Shown here one piece after another: positions 53,101-64,000 of a stretch of DNA of 64,000 nt. The position numbers were made by a program, and so were the translations under genes. The stretch is taken from contig NC_034014.1 of assembly GCF_000346465.2 (NCBI RefSeq), positions 11,818,480 to 11,882,479 of the forward strand, written 5' to 3'. The stretch's first letter is position 1, and every line of letters starts with the position of its first letter. Origin of the DNA: Prunus persica (Eukaryota > Streptophyta > Magnoliopsida > Rosales > Rosaceae). The notes under the pieces are model-generated. The model did no database searches. It was given only the letters and a program-made list of their open reading frames with translations, and was not told the origin of the DNA.

Positions 53101-54960
53101 GCCAGTTGAATTCCTTGATGAGATTTGCCCTTTGCCAATAGAATGTAACAGTGATATCGGTGACTCCTGTGAAGAAGAGATTGATATAAGACCCCCCTCT
53201 GGCCTGGCACTGTCCCAATCAACTCGTGATGATGATGAGGTACTTTCTAATGATGTGTCTACTTATCCATTATCCCCACGCACTACTCGTGGTAAACCTA
53301 AAGTGCAATATTCCCCTGATATACATGCTAAATCTAAATACCCCATTAACCATTATGTGTCAACTCATCGTCTGTCAAAGTCATATGCATCATATTTGTG
53401 TCAATTATCTAGTGTATGTGTGCCAACTAAGTTACAGGATACTCTATCAAACCCTAAGTGGGTAGATGCAATGCATGTTGAGATGGAAGCCTTAAATAAG
53501 AATGCCACTTGGGAGCTAGTCCCTTTATCAAAAGGGAAAAAGGCAGTTGGGTGCAGATGAGTGTTTACTCTGAAGCACAAGGCTGATGGTTCCATTGATC
53601 GTTACAAGGCAAGATTGGTAGCAAAAGGTTGTACTCAGACCTATAGAGTGGATTATACGGAGACCTTTGCTCTAGTAGCAAAGCTCAATACTGTACGTGT
53701 ACTCTTGTCCTTGGCTGCTAATCATAATTGGCCTCTATTACAATTTGATGTCAAAAATGCATTCCTCCATGGTGACCTCAAGGAAGAAATATGCATGGAT
53801 CCTCCGCCGGGTATCCCTGTAACCTCTAAGGAGGGTATGGTGTGCAAACTATGGAAATCATTATATGGATTAAAGCAGTCTCCAAGAGCTTGGTTTGGGA
53901 GGTTTGCTGCATCTATGAGGAAGTCTGGGTATGTACAAAGTAATTCGAATCATACTTTGTTTCTGAAGCGTCGCAAAGGTAAATTGACAGCTTTAATAAT
54001 TTATGTTGATGATATGATTGTAACTGGAGATGATCAGGCAGAAATACAGAGTCTCCAGAAATATTTGGCGTCCGAATTTGAGATGAAATCATTAGGTGAC
54101 TTGAAGTACTTTCTCGGGATTAAAGTGGCCAGATCTAAGCATGGTATTTTCTTGTCTCAAAGGAAGTATGTTTTAGATTTACTTGCAGAAACTGGAATGT
54201 TGGATTGTAAACCAATTGATACTCCTAGTGAATAGAATCACAAGTTGGGGTTATATCCTGATCAAGTTCCTATTGATAAGGAGTGCTATCAACGACTTGT
54301 GGGGAAACTAATTTATTTAGCTCATACACGTCCTGACATTGCATATGCATTAAGTGTAATGAGTCAATTTATGCACTCACATAGGGAAGATCATATGGAA
54401 GCTGTGACGCGTATTTTGAGATATCTCAAAGTAACTCCTGGCAAGGGGTTAATGTTTTCTAAGTATGGTCATGCAGATGTGGAAGGATACACAGATGCTG
54501 ATTGGGCAGGTTCAGCTACTGATAGGCGTTCTACGTCTGGGTATTTTACGTTTGTTGGTGGTAATCTTATTACTTGGAGAAGCAAGAAACAAAAGGTGGT
54601 GTCTTGATCTAGTGCTGAGGCTGAGTATCGTGGAATGGCCCATGGTGTATGTGAGTTACTGTGGTTGAGGAGATTATTGAGAGATCTTGGCTTTGGGCCT
54701 AAGAAGCCTATGGATTTATATTGCGATAATAAGCCTGCGATTGCAATTGCTCATAACCCTGTATAACATGATCATACAAAGCATGTGGAAGTTGATCGAA
54801 ATTTCATTAAAGAAAAGTGGGATGCGGAGATTGTTTCCTTCCCATTCATCCGTTCTGAGTATCAGTTAGCAGATATCCTTACAAAGGCTGTTTCTACTAG
54901 TATTTTTGACAACTCGCTTGACAAGTTGGGCATGCGTAACGTCTTTGCTCCAACTTGAGG
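53099..54960 (+). pseudogene. copia-B reverse transcriptase and RNase H
   Basis: Reverse transcriptase at 53561-54235 holds VKNAFLHGDLKEEICMD, LYGLKQSPRAW and the YVDD box. TGA 53558-53560 and TAG 54233-54235 stand at the same codons as in copy A. RNase H follows to about 54958 with GYTDADWAGSATDRRSTSGY and LYCDNKPAIAIAHNPV, plus extra stops near 54605 and 54764. Confidence 0.9.
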
Positions 54961-55530
54961 GGGAGTGTTGGCGAGATATCCTAGTCATATTAGGATATTT
55001 CTTTCTTATTCTATTAGGATTTGATTTATTTCATTTTTGTATAGATATTAGGGAGATTCACTATTATACCTAATATGGGGGCCAAAATTATAAAAATACC
55101 CTATATAAAATGGACTTTAGAAACACACCCAAAGCCCATTTACAACATAACAAAAAAGCTTTTAACTTCTTATAAATTACAAAACTGCCATCAATTTCTT
55201 AAAACAAGCCCAACCCCAAAATCTCATAAAAATACCCAAAGCACTCAATAGGGCATCAAAGTAATTTAATAATTAATATTAAATTCAATAAGGCCAGCTA
55301 TCATTTTTTGGGTTTTTTTTGGGTTTGTTTATAGGAATTCAATTGTGTAGGGTTTATTTATAATATTAGTGCTAGAAATGGGTATATCACTAAATATCTC
55401 TAGATATTATGTAATTAGGTTTTGTCTTATTTCCTAGTATAACCCTATTAGGGTTTGTAACCTTGTATTATAAATACCTCCTTTCGGAGATGAAATATAT
55501 ATGAAAATATTCTACCCATATTGTTTGACT
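54954..55530 (+). repeat. Polypurine tract and 3' LTR of copia copy B
   Basis: TTGAGGGGGAG lies directly before the LTR, which starts TGTTGGCGAG at 54966 and ends TTTGACT at 55530. It is lengthened to 565 bp by the MITE at 55051-55400. Confidence 0.95.
55051..55400. mobile_element. MULE-type MITE (350 bp) inside the copia-B 3' LTR
   Basis: The 9-mer TAGATATTA stands on both sides (55042-55050 and 55401-55409); the 5' LTR has it once, near 50323. Ends are imperfect inverted repeats, GGGAGATTCACTATTATACC against GAGATATTTAGTGATATACC. It encodes nothing. Confidence 0.9.
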
Positions 55531-55535
55531 TAATG

Positions 55536-56093
55536 GCTTCTAACGCTTTTTGAAAATTTTGGGGCAGAATCTGATTAAATGATTGTTCTTGAAGACAATA
55601 ATTGTGATTTAGTTTTTCAAATGTTCCATTGCGTTTGTGATTTCAAAATTGAAGCATTAGAATTGTGAGGACTTATACGTGTTTGTTGCTTAGTTGGATA
55701 CTTACTCTGTTAATAATGCCCTAGTTTGTAAGGTCATCTGTTTTGTTTGAATTGGTCTTAGACCCAATTACACGTTCTTAGGAGTTGTGAACGTGGAGTT
55801 TGTTTTTCAATTGATTTCCTTGTAACATGCTTGTATAAAGCCATTGCTTGTGCAATTCAATAAGAAGTCTTTTCAGTCTAAACTTGTAAAGTTGTTCTGA
55901 GATCCAACAAAAATCTTATCTAAAAGACTGAAATATTTTTTTGTATTTATCTAAAAGCTGTTTTAAGGAGACTTGCTGAATTGGTTGCTGGCTTGTGACT
56001 GTTAAGTGACGGTGGAGGGTGTGAGGAAGGGAAGCATCGGGGAAAATTTTCAGGGGAAGAAGGGGGTTTCAGAAGAGGAGGGAGAGGGAGAAG

Positions 56094-56098
<5 letters not shown>
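55536..56098. other. Non-coding spacer after copia copy B
   Basis: No PPR continuation or other gene is recognised. It may be former 3' UTR of the disrupted PPR sequence. Confidence 0.45.

Positions 56099-56138
<40 letters not shown>
56099..56138. repeat. (GA)20 microsatellite
   Basis: A perfect GA run preceded by a GGAGAGGAG-rich stretch. Confidence 0.95.
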
Positions 56139-56140
<2 letters not shown>

Positions 56141-56322
56141 CACGAGCCATGTGGGAGCAAATATTTTCGTCTTCAATCACAGCACGCTATGTGGAAAAGA
56201 AGATTATCCCTTAAATTAATTAATTAAACTAATTTATTTGACCAATTAATTAATAGGGATAATATCTTAATTAATAGGATATTATCTTTATTTAATAAGA
56301 TAACATCATTAATCTTGGTGCG

Positions 56323-58485
56323 TCATGGGTGCTGGCTCTCCAATTCTTGCTGCTTAATGTTCAAGGCGTTGACAGCAGCTTTGACCTCATCGGAACCACG
56401 TGATAATTTCATGCTATGAATGGCCTGCGCTCCAAAGACGGCACGTGCTAGGTTCCTCACAAGGTTGAGGAGGAAGTCTACATGAAAGCCAAGAGTTATG
56501 GCCTCGCATATCGCGTCCCGCCAACAAAGTAGTATGTGGTCGGTGATATCAAGAAGCTCCATGGTATCTATCCCATGAAGCACCAAGCCAAGAGCTCAGA
56601 AGGCGACACTTCTCAAGAAAGAGGAGGTGATATCGGTAACCTCCATGAAAACTCTTATAGCGATCCATAAATTTCCTCAAAACAGCGACTGTCTGTGGAT
56701 ACACAAAAGCGCCTTCAAAGGGCGCATAACCATCAAACCTCTGACAAAGCAGAAGAAGCTCATAGATAGATCGGAGGATCTTAGCACCACCATCAAAGAA
56801 GGCTTTGAACGCCATGAAGGAATTCTCCCAATCTTGCTAAGACATGTTTTTTCTCTAATAAAGGCCCCACGGAGGTGGAAGCATTACCGTCCTTATGGCT
56901 GCCATCAATAATCTCACCACGAGGCGGCACTGCTGAAAGTTATGGAGAGGTGCCGGCAGCTGTGTTTGATGTGACTAGAAAAGGAGGAGTAGGAGGCAGT
57001 ACTATTGGAAGTTGTGGAGAGGTGCCGGCAGTTGTGTTGGATGTGCCTAAGAAAGGAGAAGTAGGAGGCAGCACTGCTGTAAGCTGTGGAAAAATGCCGG
57101 CAACTATGTCGGATATCCCTAGGAGAGAAGGAGCAGGAGGCTGCGTTGCTAGAAGGTGCAGGGCAATGTCGGCAGCTACGCTGGACGTCCCAAGAGGAGG
57201 AGTAGAAAGTGTATTCTCCACACCTTGTGAGATGCTCTCAACCTGAGAAAAAGGGGAAAAGATGCAAAGGAAAATGAACCAAAATGATAGGAGGCACGAG
57301 AAAAGGAAAGTAAATTAAAGCATGGAAGATAAAAAGTAAGCGATAAATACCTTGCCGACAGTCTGCGCAGTGTCAGTAACGGTAGCAGGAAGGCCAAGGC
57401 TAGCCTCCAGTGAGCAACTCACCGTGTCCTCAACGGTGGGCACAACCTGCAGGAGAAATACGGGGTATGAGTTGCAAGTCACAACAGGCAGCACGCAACG
57501 CGTATATACCAAATAAAACAAGTAAGAAGGTTATTTGATATCGGTTCAATGTCAACATGCCGCTCATAGTCACTAACGAATTCGGGAGGCATGCCTGAGG
57601 CATCCGGCTCATGCAAGCGAGTGTTGGAATTTGGTTTCTACAGTCATGGTTCCTGCCGCCCCTTTCTCAAGAAGCTAAACTTGGTCAAGCAAGCGTTATA
57701 GGTGCCCCAAGAACATAGGGGCTAGAGGAAGCACGCTGCCACATGCTATCTCTATGGCTAAAGGAAACACCCGCTCATGCAAATAGTCTTGGGAAAAATC
57801 ACAAAAGAGAAATCTCCCAAGCCACAACGATATAAGCGCTGCAAGACGACATGGCTCATTCTTGTTAACATCTCCGAAAAACTGTATCCAATTGCTAAAC
57901 TGCAGAGAAGTGCTAGGAGATGTCAGGGAACCTTCCCGTAAAGCATCAAGCTTTAGTTCATCTTCTGGAGTTAGCACGATGAGGAAAGGATCTTGGCTAC
58001 CGCAATGTGGAAGGTGGAAAATATTGGCTACGTCCTCAAGTGTGGGAGTAAACTCTCCCCATGAACAGATAAATGTGTGTGTCTCGGTACTCCATCGCCT
58101 AACCACATGCCGGAGCATCTTGGCTTCAATATGGATGTTGCAAGCTTTAGAAATAAGAGATGGCGTCCAGTACCCCTGCCTGATTTAGGATGTCACAGGA
58201 GGACAGGTCCTTCAATTCACGGTCAACCCATTCTGACCAACCCTTGCTGGTGCCACATGGATATTGGAAGAATAAGAGGACTGCCGGAAATAGGCCCGTC
58301 TCTATGCAGCACCTTGATATAGATGCAGGATCAACCACTGGAGCTGTTTCCGGCGCTGGATCTCCATCAATGAATACATCTTCACCAACGCTCTTAAGCA
58401 AAGGAGGAGGCCTCCCTCTTTTTAATCTGTCATCTAGGGAATAAAGATGGTCCCTAATAATGGGCGATAGATCAGCGGATGCCAT
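56323..58485 (-). pseudogene. Plant mobile domain (PMD/MAIN-like) protein gene, apparently broken
   Basis: ATG 58485 starts MASADLSPIIRDHLYSLDDR. A pyrimidine-rich stretch and CAG just upstream look like the acceptor of a leader intron. The mobile-domain core at 57696-58210 contains STETHTFICSWGEFTPTLED and VANIFHLPHCGSQDPF, the PMD signature also found in Arabidopsis MAIN-type silencing proteins and in some transposons. A one-base frameshift near 58155 separates the first block (ending GVLDAIS) from the second (KACNIHIEAKM). Further blocks follow after a Pro/Ser/Thr-rich repeat: 56549-56815 (MAFKAFFDGGAKILRSIYEL) and a C-terminal block at 56323-56586. Introns could explain some breaks, but not easily the one at 58155. 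Confidence 0.7.
56921..57205 (-). repeat. Four tandem units of about 70 bp in the PMD gene
   Basis: On the minus strand an open frame repeats a roughly 23-residue Pro/Thr/Ser-rich unit (for example LPPTSPFLGTSNTTAGTSPQ). Units differ by substitutions but keep length and frame, as expected if they were translated. Confidence 0.75.
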
Positions 58486-59472
58486 GACCAGTTTTGGCAA
58501 AATGACAAATCTCTGCATACAAGAAAAAAAGGAGTTCAAGCAAATATGCAATTTATGACCCAAGTTCATGACAAACAAAGTTCTCATCCTGTGAATCAAT
58601 AAGCATGACAAGCAAATTCTCTCTCAAAACAAAAATCAAGCATTGCAAGATATGCGTCCTATCAACTTCTACTTCTCTCGGCCAAGAACAAACTCTACAA
58701 TTAATCAAGCATCTGTTTACAAGGGGAGTAAACATAGGCCAAGCACCAGTCTATGCTTATTCCTAAAATACTCAAATTGGCAGAGTCACTTACTGAAAGA
58801 CTAAAACAGAGGCCCAAAAATACAAGTTAGGAGGCTGGAGGATTCGAAGGTTCCAGCAGTAAAAACGTCAAAGCTTCCAGCACTTGCCTTCCCCTTACCT
58901 GTGTCTGAGACATATACACCTACATAGAAAAAGCGCATCGTGCAAGGTTCAGCCTTTTCATCAGCTCAAAAGGGGCCAACACATGATAAAAATAGGGAAG
59001 AAAAATGGAGAAAAGAAAAGGATGCAATCCACACCAATGATTTCTTCTCACAAAGTTCGCACTCTTCCAGCAACTTGCAAAAAGAAAGAAATCAAAAAGG
59101 AGATAACCCCAAAAACTGACGCAATCCTTCCTTGCTGACGATTACTCTAACAAAAGATGGATGGGTTAAAAAGAGCGGGTGTTTGGCTGCCAAAACAAAG
59201 AGCAAAACCCATAGGCATGAAGAACCCAACAAACCTCTCAATAGATTCAAGAAATTGCAAGAGAAGAGCACATACCTCGTTAATCCCTCAAAGGATAGCC
59301 TCAGATGCACTAAGAAAGTAGGAATTGGGAATTTTGGAAGAAAATTTTGCACAGAGACAATCTCTTCCAGCAACGGCAAGCGGATTTCTTCGTACAGGAA
59401 GATGACGGAGTCGAATTCGGGTCGAACTCCCTTCCAGCGGCTAAAAATGGGTGGTTGTTGCCCGATCTCACT

Positions 59473-59476
<4 letters not shown>
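58486..59476. other. Upstream region of the PMD gene
   Basis: No coding sequence is supported. Part may be leader exon and intron of the minus-strand PMD gene. Open frames at 58884-59641 and 59092-59379 resemble no family. Confidence 0.45.

Positions 59477-59514
<38 letters not shown>
59477..59514. repeat. (CT)n microsatellite upstream of the PMD gene
   Basis: About nineteen CT units; it reads as GA on the PMD gene strand, about 1 kb before its ATG. Confidence 0.95.
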
Positions 59515-59519
<5 letters not shown>

Positions 59520-62326
59520 ACTCTGTGTTAGTTGGAGGAAGGAAAAGGAAAAAAGAAGATGAAGGTGATGGGGAGAGGGTTACTCTAGTGCTCGTAAAAA
59601 GAAAGGAGAAGAAGGAAGAAATAATAGAGGAAAAAGAATAAGGAGGAAGTTAGTATCTGGGAAACCACAAATAGCTGCTGGAGCTTATAAATTTGATTTT
59701 TAGGTCGGGTTTAATTATTCGGCCCATTCCAAAACTTATCCATGGCCCTAATAATTAAGGGGGCTAATGTTAAGGCCCAAAAACTCCACGGCTTGGCACA
59801 AATGAATTCCCGGCCCAGCGCAATACCTTATTGAGAAAAAACCCGACTTGGAGCACACAAAAGTCCGCTATGCACGAGTCACACTCCATGTGCCATACCA
59901 AATAAATAATCTGTCATGCTAGGAATCGAGATTAAGATTATAAAATGCTTTAGCTCTGCATATCCATGCTAATTATCCTGTCAAGCGTAATAATTAAAAG
60001 CATGCCAAGTAATATGCCATGCCAAGCGACATGCCATGCTAAGCAAGAAATCATTATTACACACCCAACCATGATACAAGCCTAAGTGGGCCCAAGCCAC
60101 TCGAATGCCCGGGGCTTGCTTGAGTGGGTTATGACATGGATGGTAACAAGTTGTCATGAGGCCCATTGATGGGCCGAGAAATGGAGATTCCGGGTTGCTT
60201 GGGAGCCTCGGAACCCAAGCCTATTTCTTAGGCCCAAACACATGGGTGAGCACAAAAGGGAAAATATCTCAACCAAAATAACCCAACCAAAATATCCCAA
60301 CCAAAAAGCCCAATCAAAATGGTCTACTAAAATTAACCATATAGCCCAAATACTTGATGAGATTAGCCCGTTTGTTTGGTAGGTTGACTTGCTATCTTAG
60401 GAGACCCATACAATTATAAGTAAGAAGCAGCAAAGGCTCCATCTTTTGACTGAAAGACAAAGCCACAGGAAGAGCTTGGAAGACCACGTGGGCTGCTGGG
60501 AGGGAAGGAACAAGTTTTCAAGCAAAACATCCAAGGAACCAAAAGATATTGGTGTACAATGAACCACCCTTTGAACCAGCATGTATACCAATTTATTTCC
60601 TTCATCAGATCTGACCATGAAAGAGAAAAAGAAAGGGAGAGAATGAGATATCTGAAAAATAGGAATTCATCACTAGGGCAGCTGCGGGAAATGGACCTTG
60701 AGCTCCCAAAATCCCTGATTTTGTGCAAAAGAGCAGAGTAGATTTCACCAAAATAGGATGATTGAAGGGATGAGGGGAGAAAGGGAGAGAAAGACTTGGC
60801 AAAATGGGATAGAAGCCATTAGGGTCTCTTCTACCCAACGAAAATCACCCACAATCAGAGAGCAAGCTTCCTCTCTTACCTGCAAAAACCCAGCAATTTT
60901 GTGCACTATTCACCATTCTTCCCCATTTTCCCTCTTATGGCAGATTGCTCTAATATTTGACAGTCACTATCAAGCTGCTGGAAGAAACATTCAAGCCACC
61001 CTTTTCTTTCTCTCCCTTATTTCTTAGCCAAATCTACTTGCAAACCTTTCATCTCTTATCTGGTCACCCTCTTTTCCTTCCAAGAACACGTAATCTTTCC
61101 TTTAGTGCTAAACTCATGCCAATTTTGCTTCAATGCCACGATTTCCTCATGCCAAGCTAAAAACTCATCTGTAAGTACTAAGAATCTATTTGTAAGCAGC
61201 CATCATTTTTGTTGGTGAAGGTAACCAAGGTGTTTCCTAAGGCTTTACTACCCTTTCGAAATATTTTGGGGTCTAATCTTTGAAATCAGACACAAGGGAT
61301 ATTTTCTTCAATTTGCTCTTTACGGTAGCCCAACCCATCTGCAGCTACCAGAAGAAAAAGGCCCCTACAATGGTAAAATAATTTTTTTAATTTTAAAAAA
61401 TAGAGTTAATTTTAGTTTAGTACCCTAAACTCTTACTCTTAAGGCATGTTTTCCCCTGTACTCTCAATTTTAACGATTATATACCCTAAGTTTTTCAATT
61501 TTTTGCAATCTGATTCCAGTGTTAGTCACCGTTAGAATTTCCGTTAGTTGTTGATGTGACATAGATGAGACCCACTTTTTAAAACTTAAATTGCTTAAAA
61601 TATTAATAAAATATTACAAACCAATTAAAAATATTATAAAATTGAATAGAGAAAAACCTAACTCAAGAACCCAACCTTCCCTTAGTCGCAACCCTCCATC
61701 GGTCGCAACCCTCTCTTAACACCCAACTATAGCTGAGCCCCACCCGGCAGCCTTAGCCACACCACCCAACCGGCCACCTGAAGCATTATTTCCTATATTT
61801 GTATACCTCTTAATTTGGTTTTTGTAGGGAAACTTAATTAAAAATAACATTATTACCTTGCTTTCCTTATTTTCAGCTATTTTGCACTCTTTGAATGGTT
61901 TTGATTGAAAATTGACTTTTCGAATGAATTTTCAACTCAGACATTGAAGATAATTGTATCAAAGTTTCATAATTTTCTACCAAGCCAAATGCTCTAGACA
62001 AGCAAGTCAAGACACCATAAGTTGAAATCTCGTTAAAACTGCACTGCTGTGGGAGATTGAAGTTTTGAAGACTTTTCCGATTTTTCCTAGTGGCGTGTGA
62101 TATATTTTTGGAAAGCTTAGAGATCAAGCTACAATTCTCGTATTTTTCCACAATTTTCTAGGAAGTAGAAAGACCCTAAAACGTGCGTGCAAATTGGCTG
62201 ACATGTTTTCAAGTCAAAGAATGATTCTGTCTTAGTTTGTTTCGTTAATTGTTTGGGATTTTGTTTTGCTTTAGAAGAGTTTTTCCATACCTTTTTGGAG
62301 TAGGGTTTAGTTGTTTTAAACTATAT
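59515..62326. other. Non-coding, repeat-derived DNA
   Basis: No gene is recognised. From about 61400 to 61620 the sequence (GTACCCTAAACTCTTACTCT, then CCGTTAGAATTTCCGTTAG) has the style of a MULE-type terminus, with no second arm. The remainder is anonymous AT-rich sequence. Confidence 0.4.
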
Positions 62327-62874
62327 GGGTGTGTTTGGTAGGCCTCACTAGACTGGACTACCTTAAATAGCACTTGAAACCCATGTTTGTTAAGAGAAGG
62401 GACTAACTTAAATGAGATTATATAGTCCAATAGTGAAAAATCCTCCTCACTCGCCCTTCTAATTTAATGAGCTTGAAAACTGGTTCGTAATATAACACCC
62501 TTTCTATATTGAACTCGTGAGTCCGAACTAAACCATTACACTATCATCGCCCAACCTCATTGTCACCATCACCACCAACCGTATCGACACCAACAACAAT
62601 ACTCAATTGAACACCCAATTAGTTGACCTGGAGACCCCTTTCTATCTGCTCCGGTTCCTCATGGCATGTGGTTAACTAATTTCTACAACCAAACAAACCC
62701 AGATCACTGGCTTGTCAAGATCGAAGAGGACGTTCGGTGGGAGAACACCTTTGCTGAAGCCTCTGTTTGAAGCTTTCCCGATTGAATTTTAAATAATAAT
62801 AAAATAAAATAAAAGTCAAAAGGGAAGAAGAAGAACTAGGGAAAAAGGGGATGTGGAGGTGGGTTGCGATGGAG

Positions 62875-62912
<38 letters not shown>

Positions 62913-63346
62913 TTTCTTATTAAAGAAAGAAAATAGAGAGAAAAAAGGGAGTGGGTTGTGATGTGTGTGAAAGAGAATGTGGGAGGTTTCTCATTAAAGA
63001 AAAAAAAAAATAGAGAGAAAAAAAAAAGATAAAAAGAATGGGGAGATTGAGTTGGGTCTGAATATGATGGGTTTTTTTATAAAGATACTTTTAGCCTCTA
63101 AAAACATTTAGAATTTTTGTTTTTTTTAATTATTGTTTTTAAATTTAAATATTACAATAATTATTTTTTAGTCCGACGACATAGCACCAAACATAGGTTT
63201 TCACTATTTTTACAATCAAGCGTCTTAGTCCGACGCAGAACTAAACATAGGTTAGTACTTAATCTAGCTTAGACCAATCCGAGCTAATCCAAGACAGTCC
63301 CAGAATTTAGTCCAATCCATGACAGTCCACCGTGTCAAACAACCCC
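62327..63346. mobile_element. Possible PIF/Harbinger-like non-autonomous element
   Basis: The ends GGGTGTGTTTGGTA and, inverted, GGGGTTGTTTGACA are flanked by TAT on both sides (62324-62326 and 63347-63349). GGACTG-type motifs recur near both ends. The terminal match is short and imperfect and a 3-bp duplication is weak evidence. Confidence 0.4.
62876..62908. repeat. GA microsatellite
   Basis: About sixteen GA units inside the possible Harbinger-like element, followed by further GA-rich and A-rich stretches to 63030. Confidence 0.9.
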
Positions 63347-63349
63347 TAT

Positions 63350-64000
63350 AAGGTCACCCTAAGCTTTCTTTATGGACCATCTTGATACCATACTTTTTCA
63401 CCATATTTCAATATACTCACAAATATATTAGAGAGAGAGTTAAGAGTTGCTGCCGCGATACTTTGGAGCTTACGAAGATGTTGCTGTGGAGAATCTAGAG
63501 ATCAAATCAATCTGCCAAATCTGTTTTATGACAACAATTATTTTCTTTATCTTCTCTTTTGTCATGAACTAATTTCCCTTACTAGGGTTATGATGTAGCC
63601 TAACCATGAATACTTAATTTTTATAGTTATATTAATTTCTTATTACTTTCCATGTTGAGTATTTGTTACTGTTCTTAATGCTTTGAATATCTGGCCAATA
63701 TTTAATTGATTTGATGATCCAAGCAGAGACGACCGAGAGGAGATGTTTGGTGTTTGCTTCTCGTAACAAATACCATGTCTTAAATGAGTGTGCTCGAGAG
63801 GGACTAACATGACTCATGCAATTTTCTTGCATGTTCATAGAACTTAATGAGTTCTTGATTTTCTAAATTCGTTACTCGAGAGAGAATGAGTTGTTAATTA
63901 ATAATACTTTTGGTTGAGCCCGAGAGGGGATATCGAATGAATTAAGAGAAACCAACTGTCAACATGGATAGTAATTAAATCAAGTGGAGTTGGTTATGGT
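63350..64000. other. Window end: non-coding, with spaced CGAGAG boxes
   Basis: No gene is recognised. CGAGAGGA, CGAGAGGG, CGAGAGAG and CGAGAGGG occur at 63734, 63795, 63877 and 63921, in the same orientation. Confidence 0.5.

Larger units (their letters stand above)
50246..55530 (+). mobile_element. Ty1/copia retrotransposon, copy B
   Basis: Same family as copy A and more complete. It is bounded by a perfect 5-bp duplication, TAATG (50241-50245 and 55531-55535). LTRs are about 206-207 bp after removing a nested MITE. The two LTRs differ at about nine positions, so the insertion is not recent. Many stops disable it, two of them shared with copy A. Confidence 0.95.

Noticed and set aside
56875..57246. 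Plus-strand open frame of 123 codons with repeated units
   Set aside because: It is the antisense shadow of the Pro/Ser/Thr-rich repeat of the minus-strand PMD gene; the minus strand links to recognisable PMD blocks.
59132..59641. Open frame of 169 codons running through a CT microsatellite
   Set aside because: The frame is kept open by low-complexity Ser/Leu repeats and Lys/Glu-rich sequence; no domain is visible.

Overview
The window looks like nuclear DNA of a woody eudicot, most likely a rosaceous tree of the Prunus type. The reasons are AT-rich sequence with short GT-AG introns, a high load of nested plant transposons, and an intact 13-exon family-1 beta-glucosidase that resembles the Prunus cyanogenic-glucoside hydrolases. 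The species is inferred; no marker fixes it.

Layout: 1-7406 holds the last ten exons of a plastid starch synthase (+), with a LINE 3' fragment in its first visible intron. 8.3-17.4 kb is a degraded Ty3/gypsy element whose reverse-transcriptase gene is split by a hAT transposon. 17.9-21.9 kb holds local repeats and a second decayed hAT transposase. 22.67-27.44 kb is Ty1/copia copy A. 28.7-32.1 kb is an intact BEL1-like (TALE) homeobox gene of the BLH1 type with a long CT microsatellite upstream. 33.0-34.2 kb is a frameshifted F-box gene. 34.7-39.9 kb holds relics: short tandem repeats, a gypsy LTR fragment and a truncated copia pol. 40.2-41.1 kb is a non-autonomous hAT element with a perfect 8-bp target duplication. 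41.5-45.6 kb is the intact beta-glucosidase gene (-), with a SINE-like and a Helitron-like insertion in its introns and a relic of a second GH1 gene upstream. 46.4-49.4 kb is repeat-rich, with a foldback element, one Helitron nested inside another, and a MULE-type MITE. 49.86-50.25 kb is a PPR gene fragment cut off by copia copy B (50.25-55.53 kb), whose 3' LTR carries another MULE-type MITE. 56.3-58.6 kb is a plant-mobile-domain gene (-) that appears broken. The last 5 kb is non-coding repeat sequence.

Three genes look functional: the starch synthase, the BLH1-like factor and the beta-glucosidase. They are separately transcribed and do not form a pathway. Most of the remaining sequence is a record of successive insertions: hAT into gypsy, MULE MITE into a copia LTR, Helitron into Helitron, copia into PPR. 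The most informative point is that the two copia copies lie at different target sites yet share two in-frame stop codons, so an already defective lineage was probably mobilised in trans. No convincing new multi-gene system was found.
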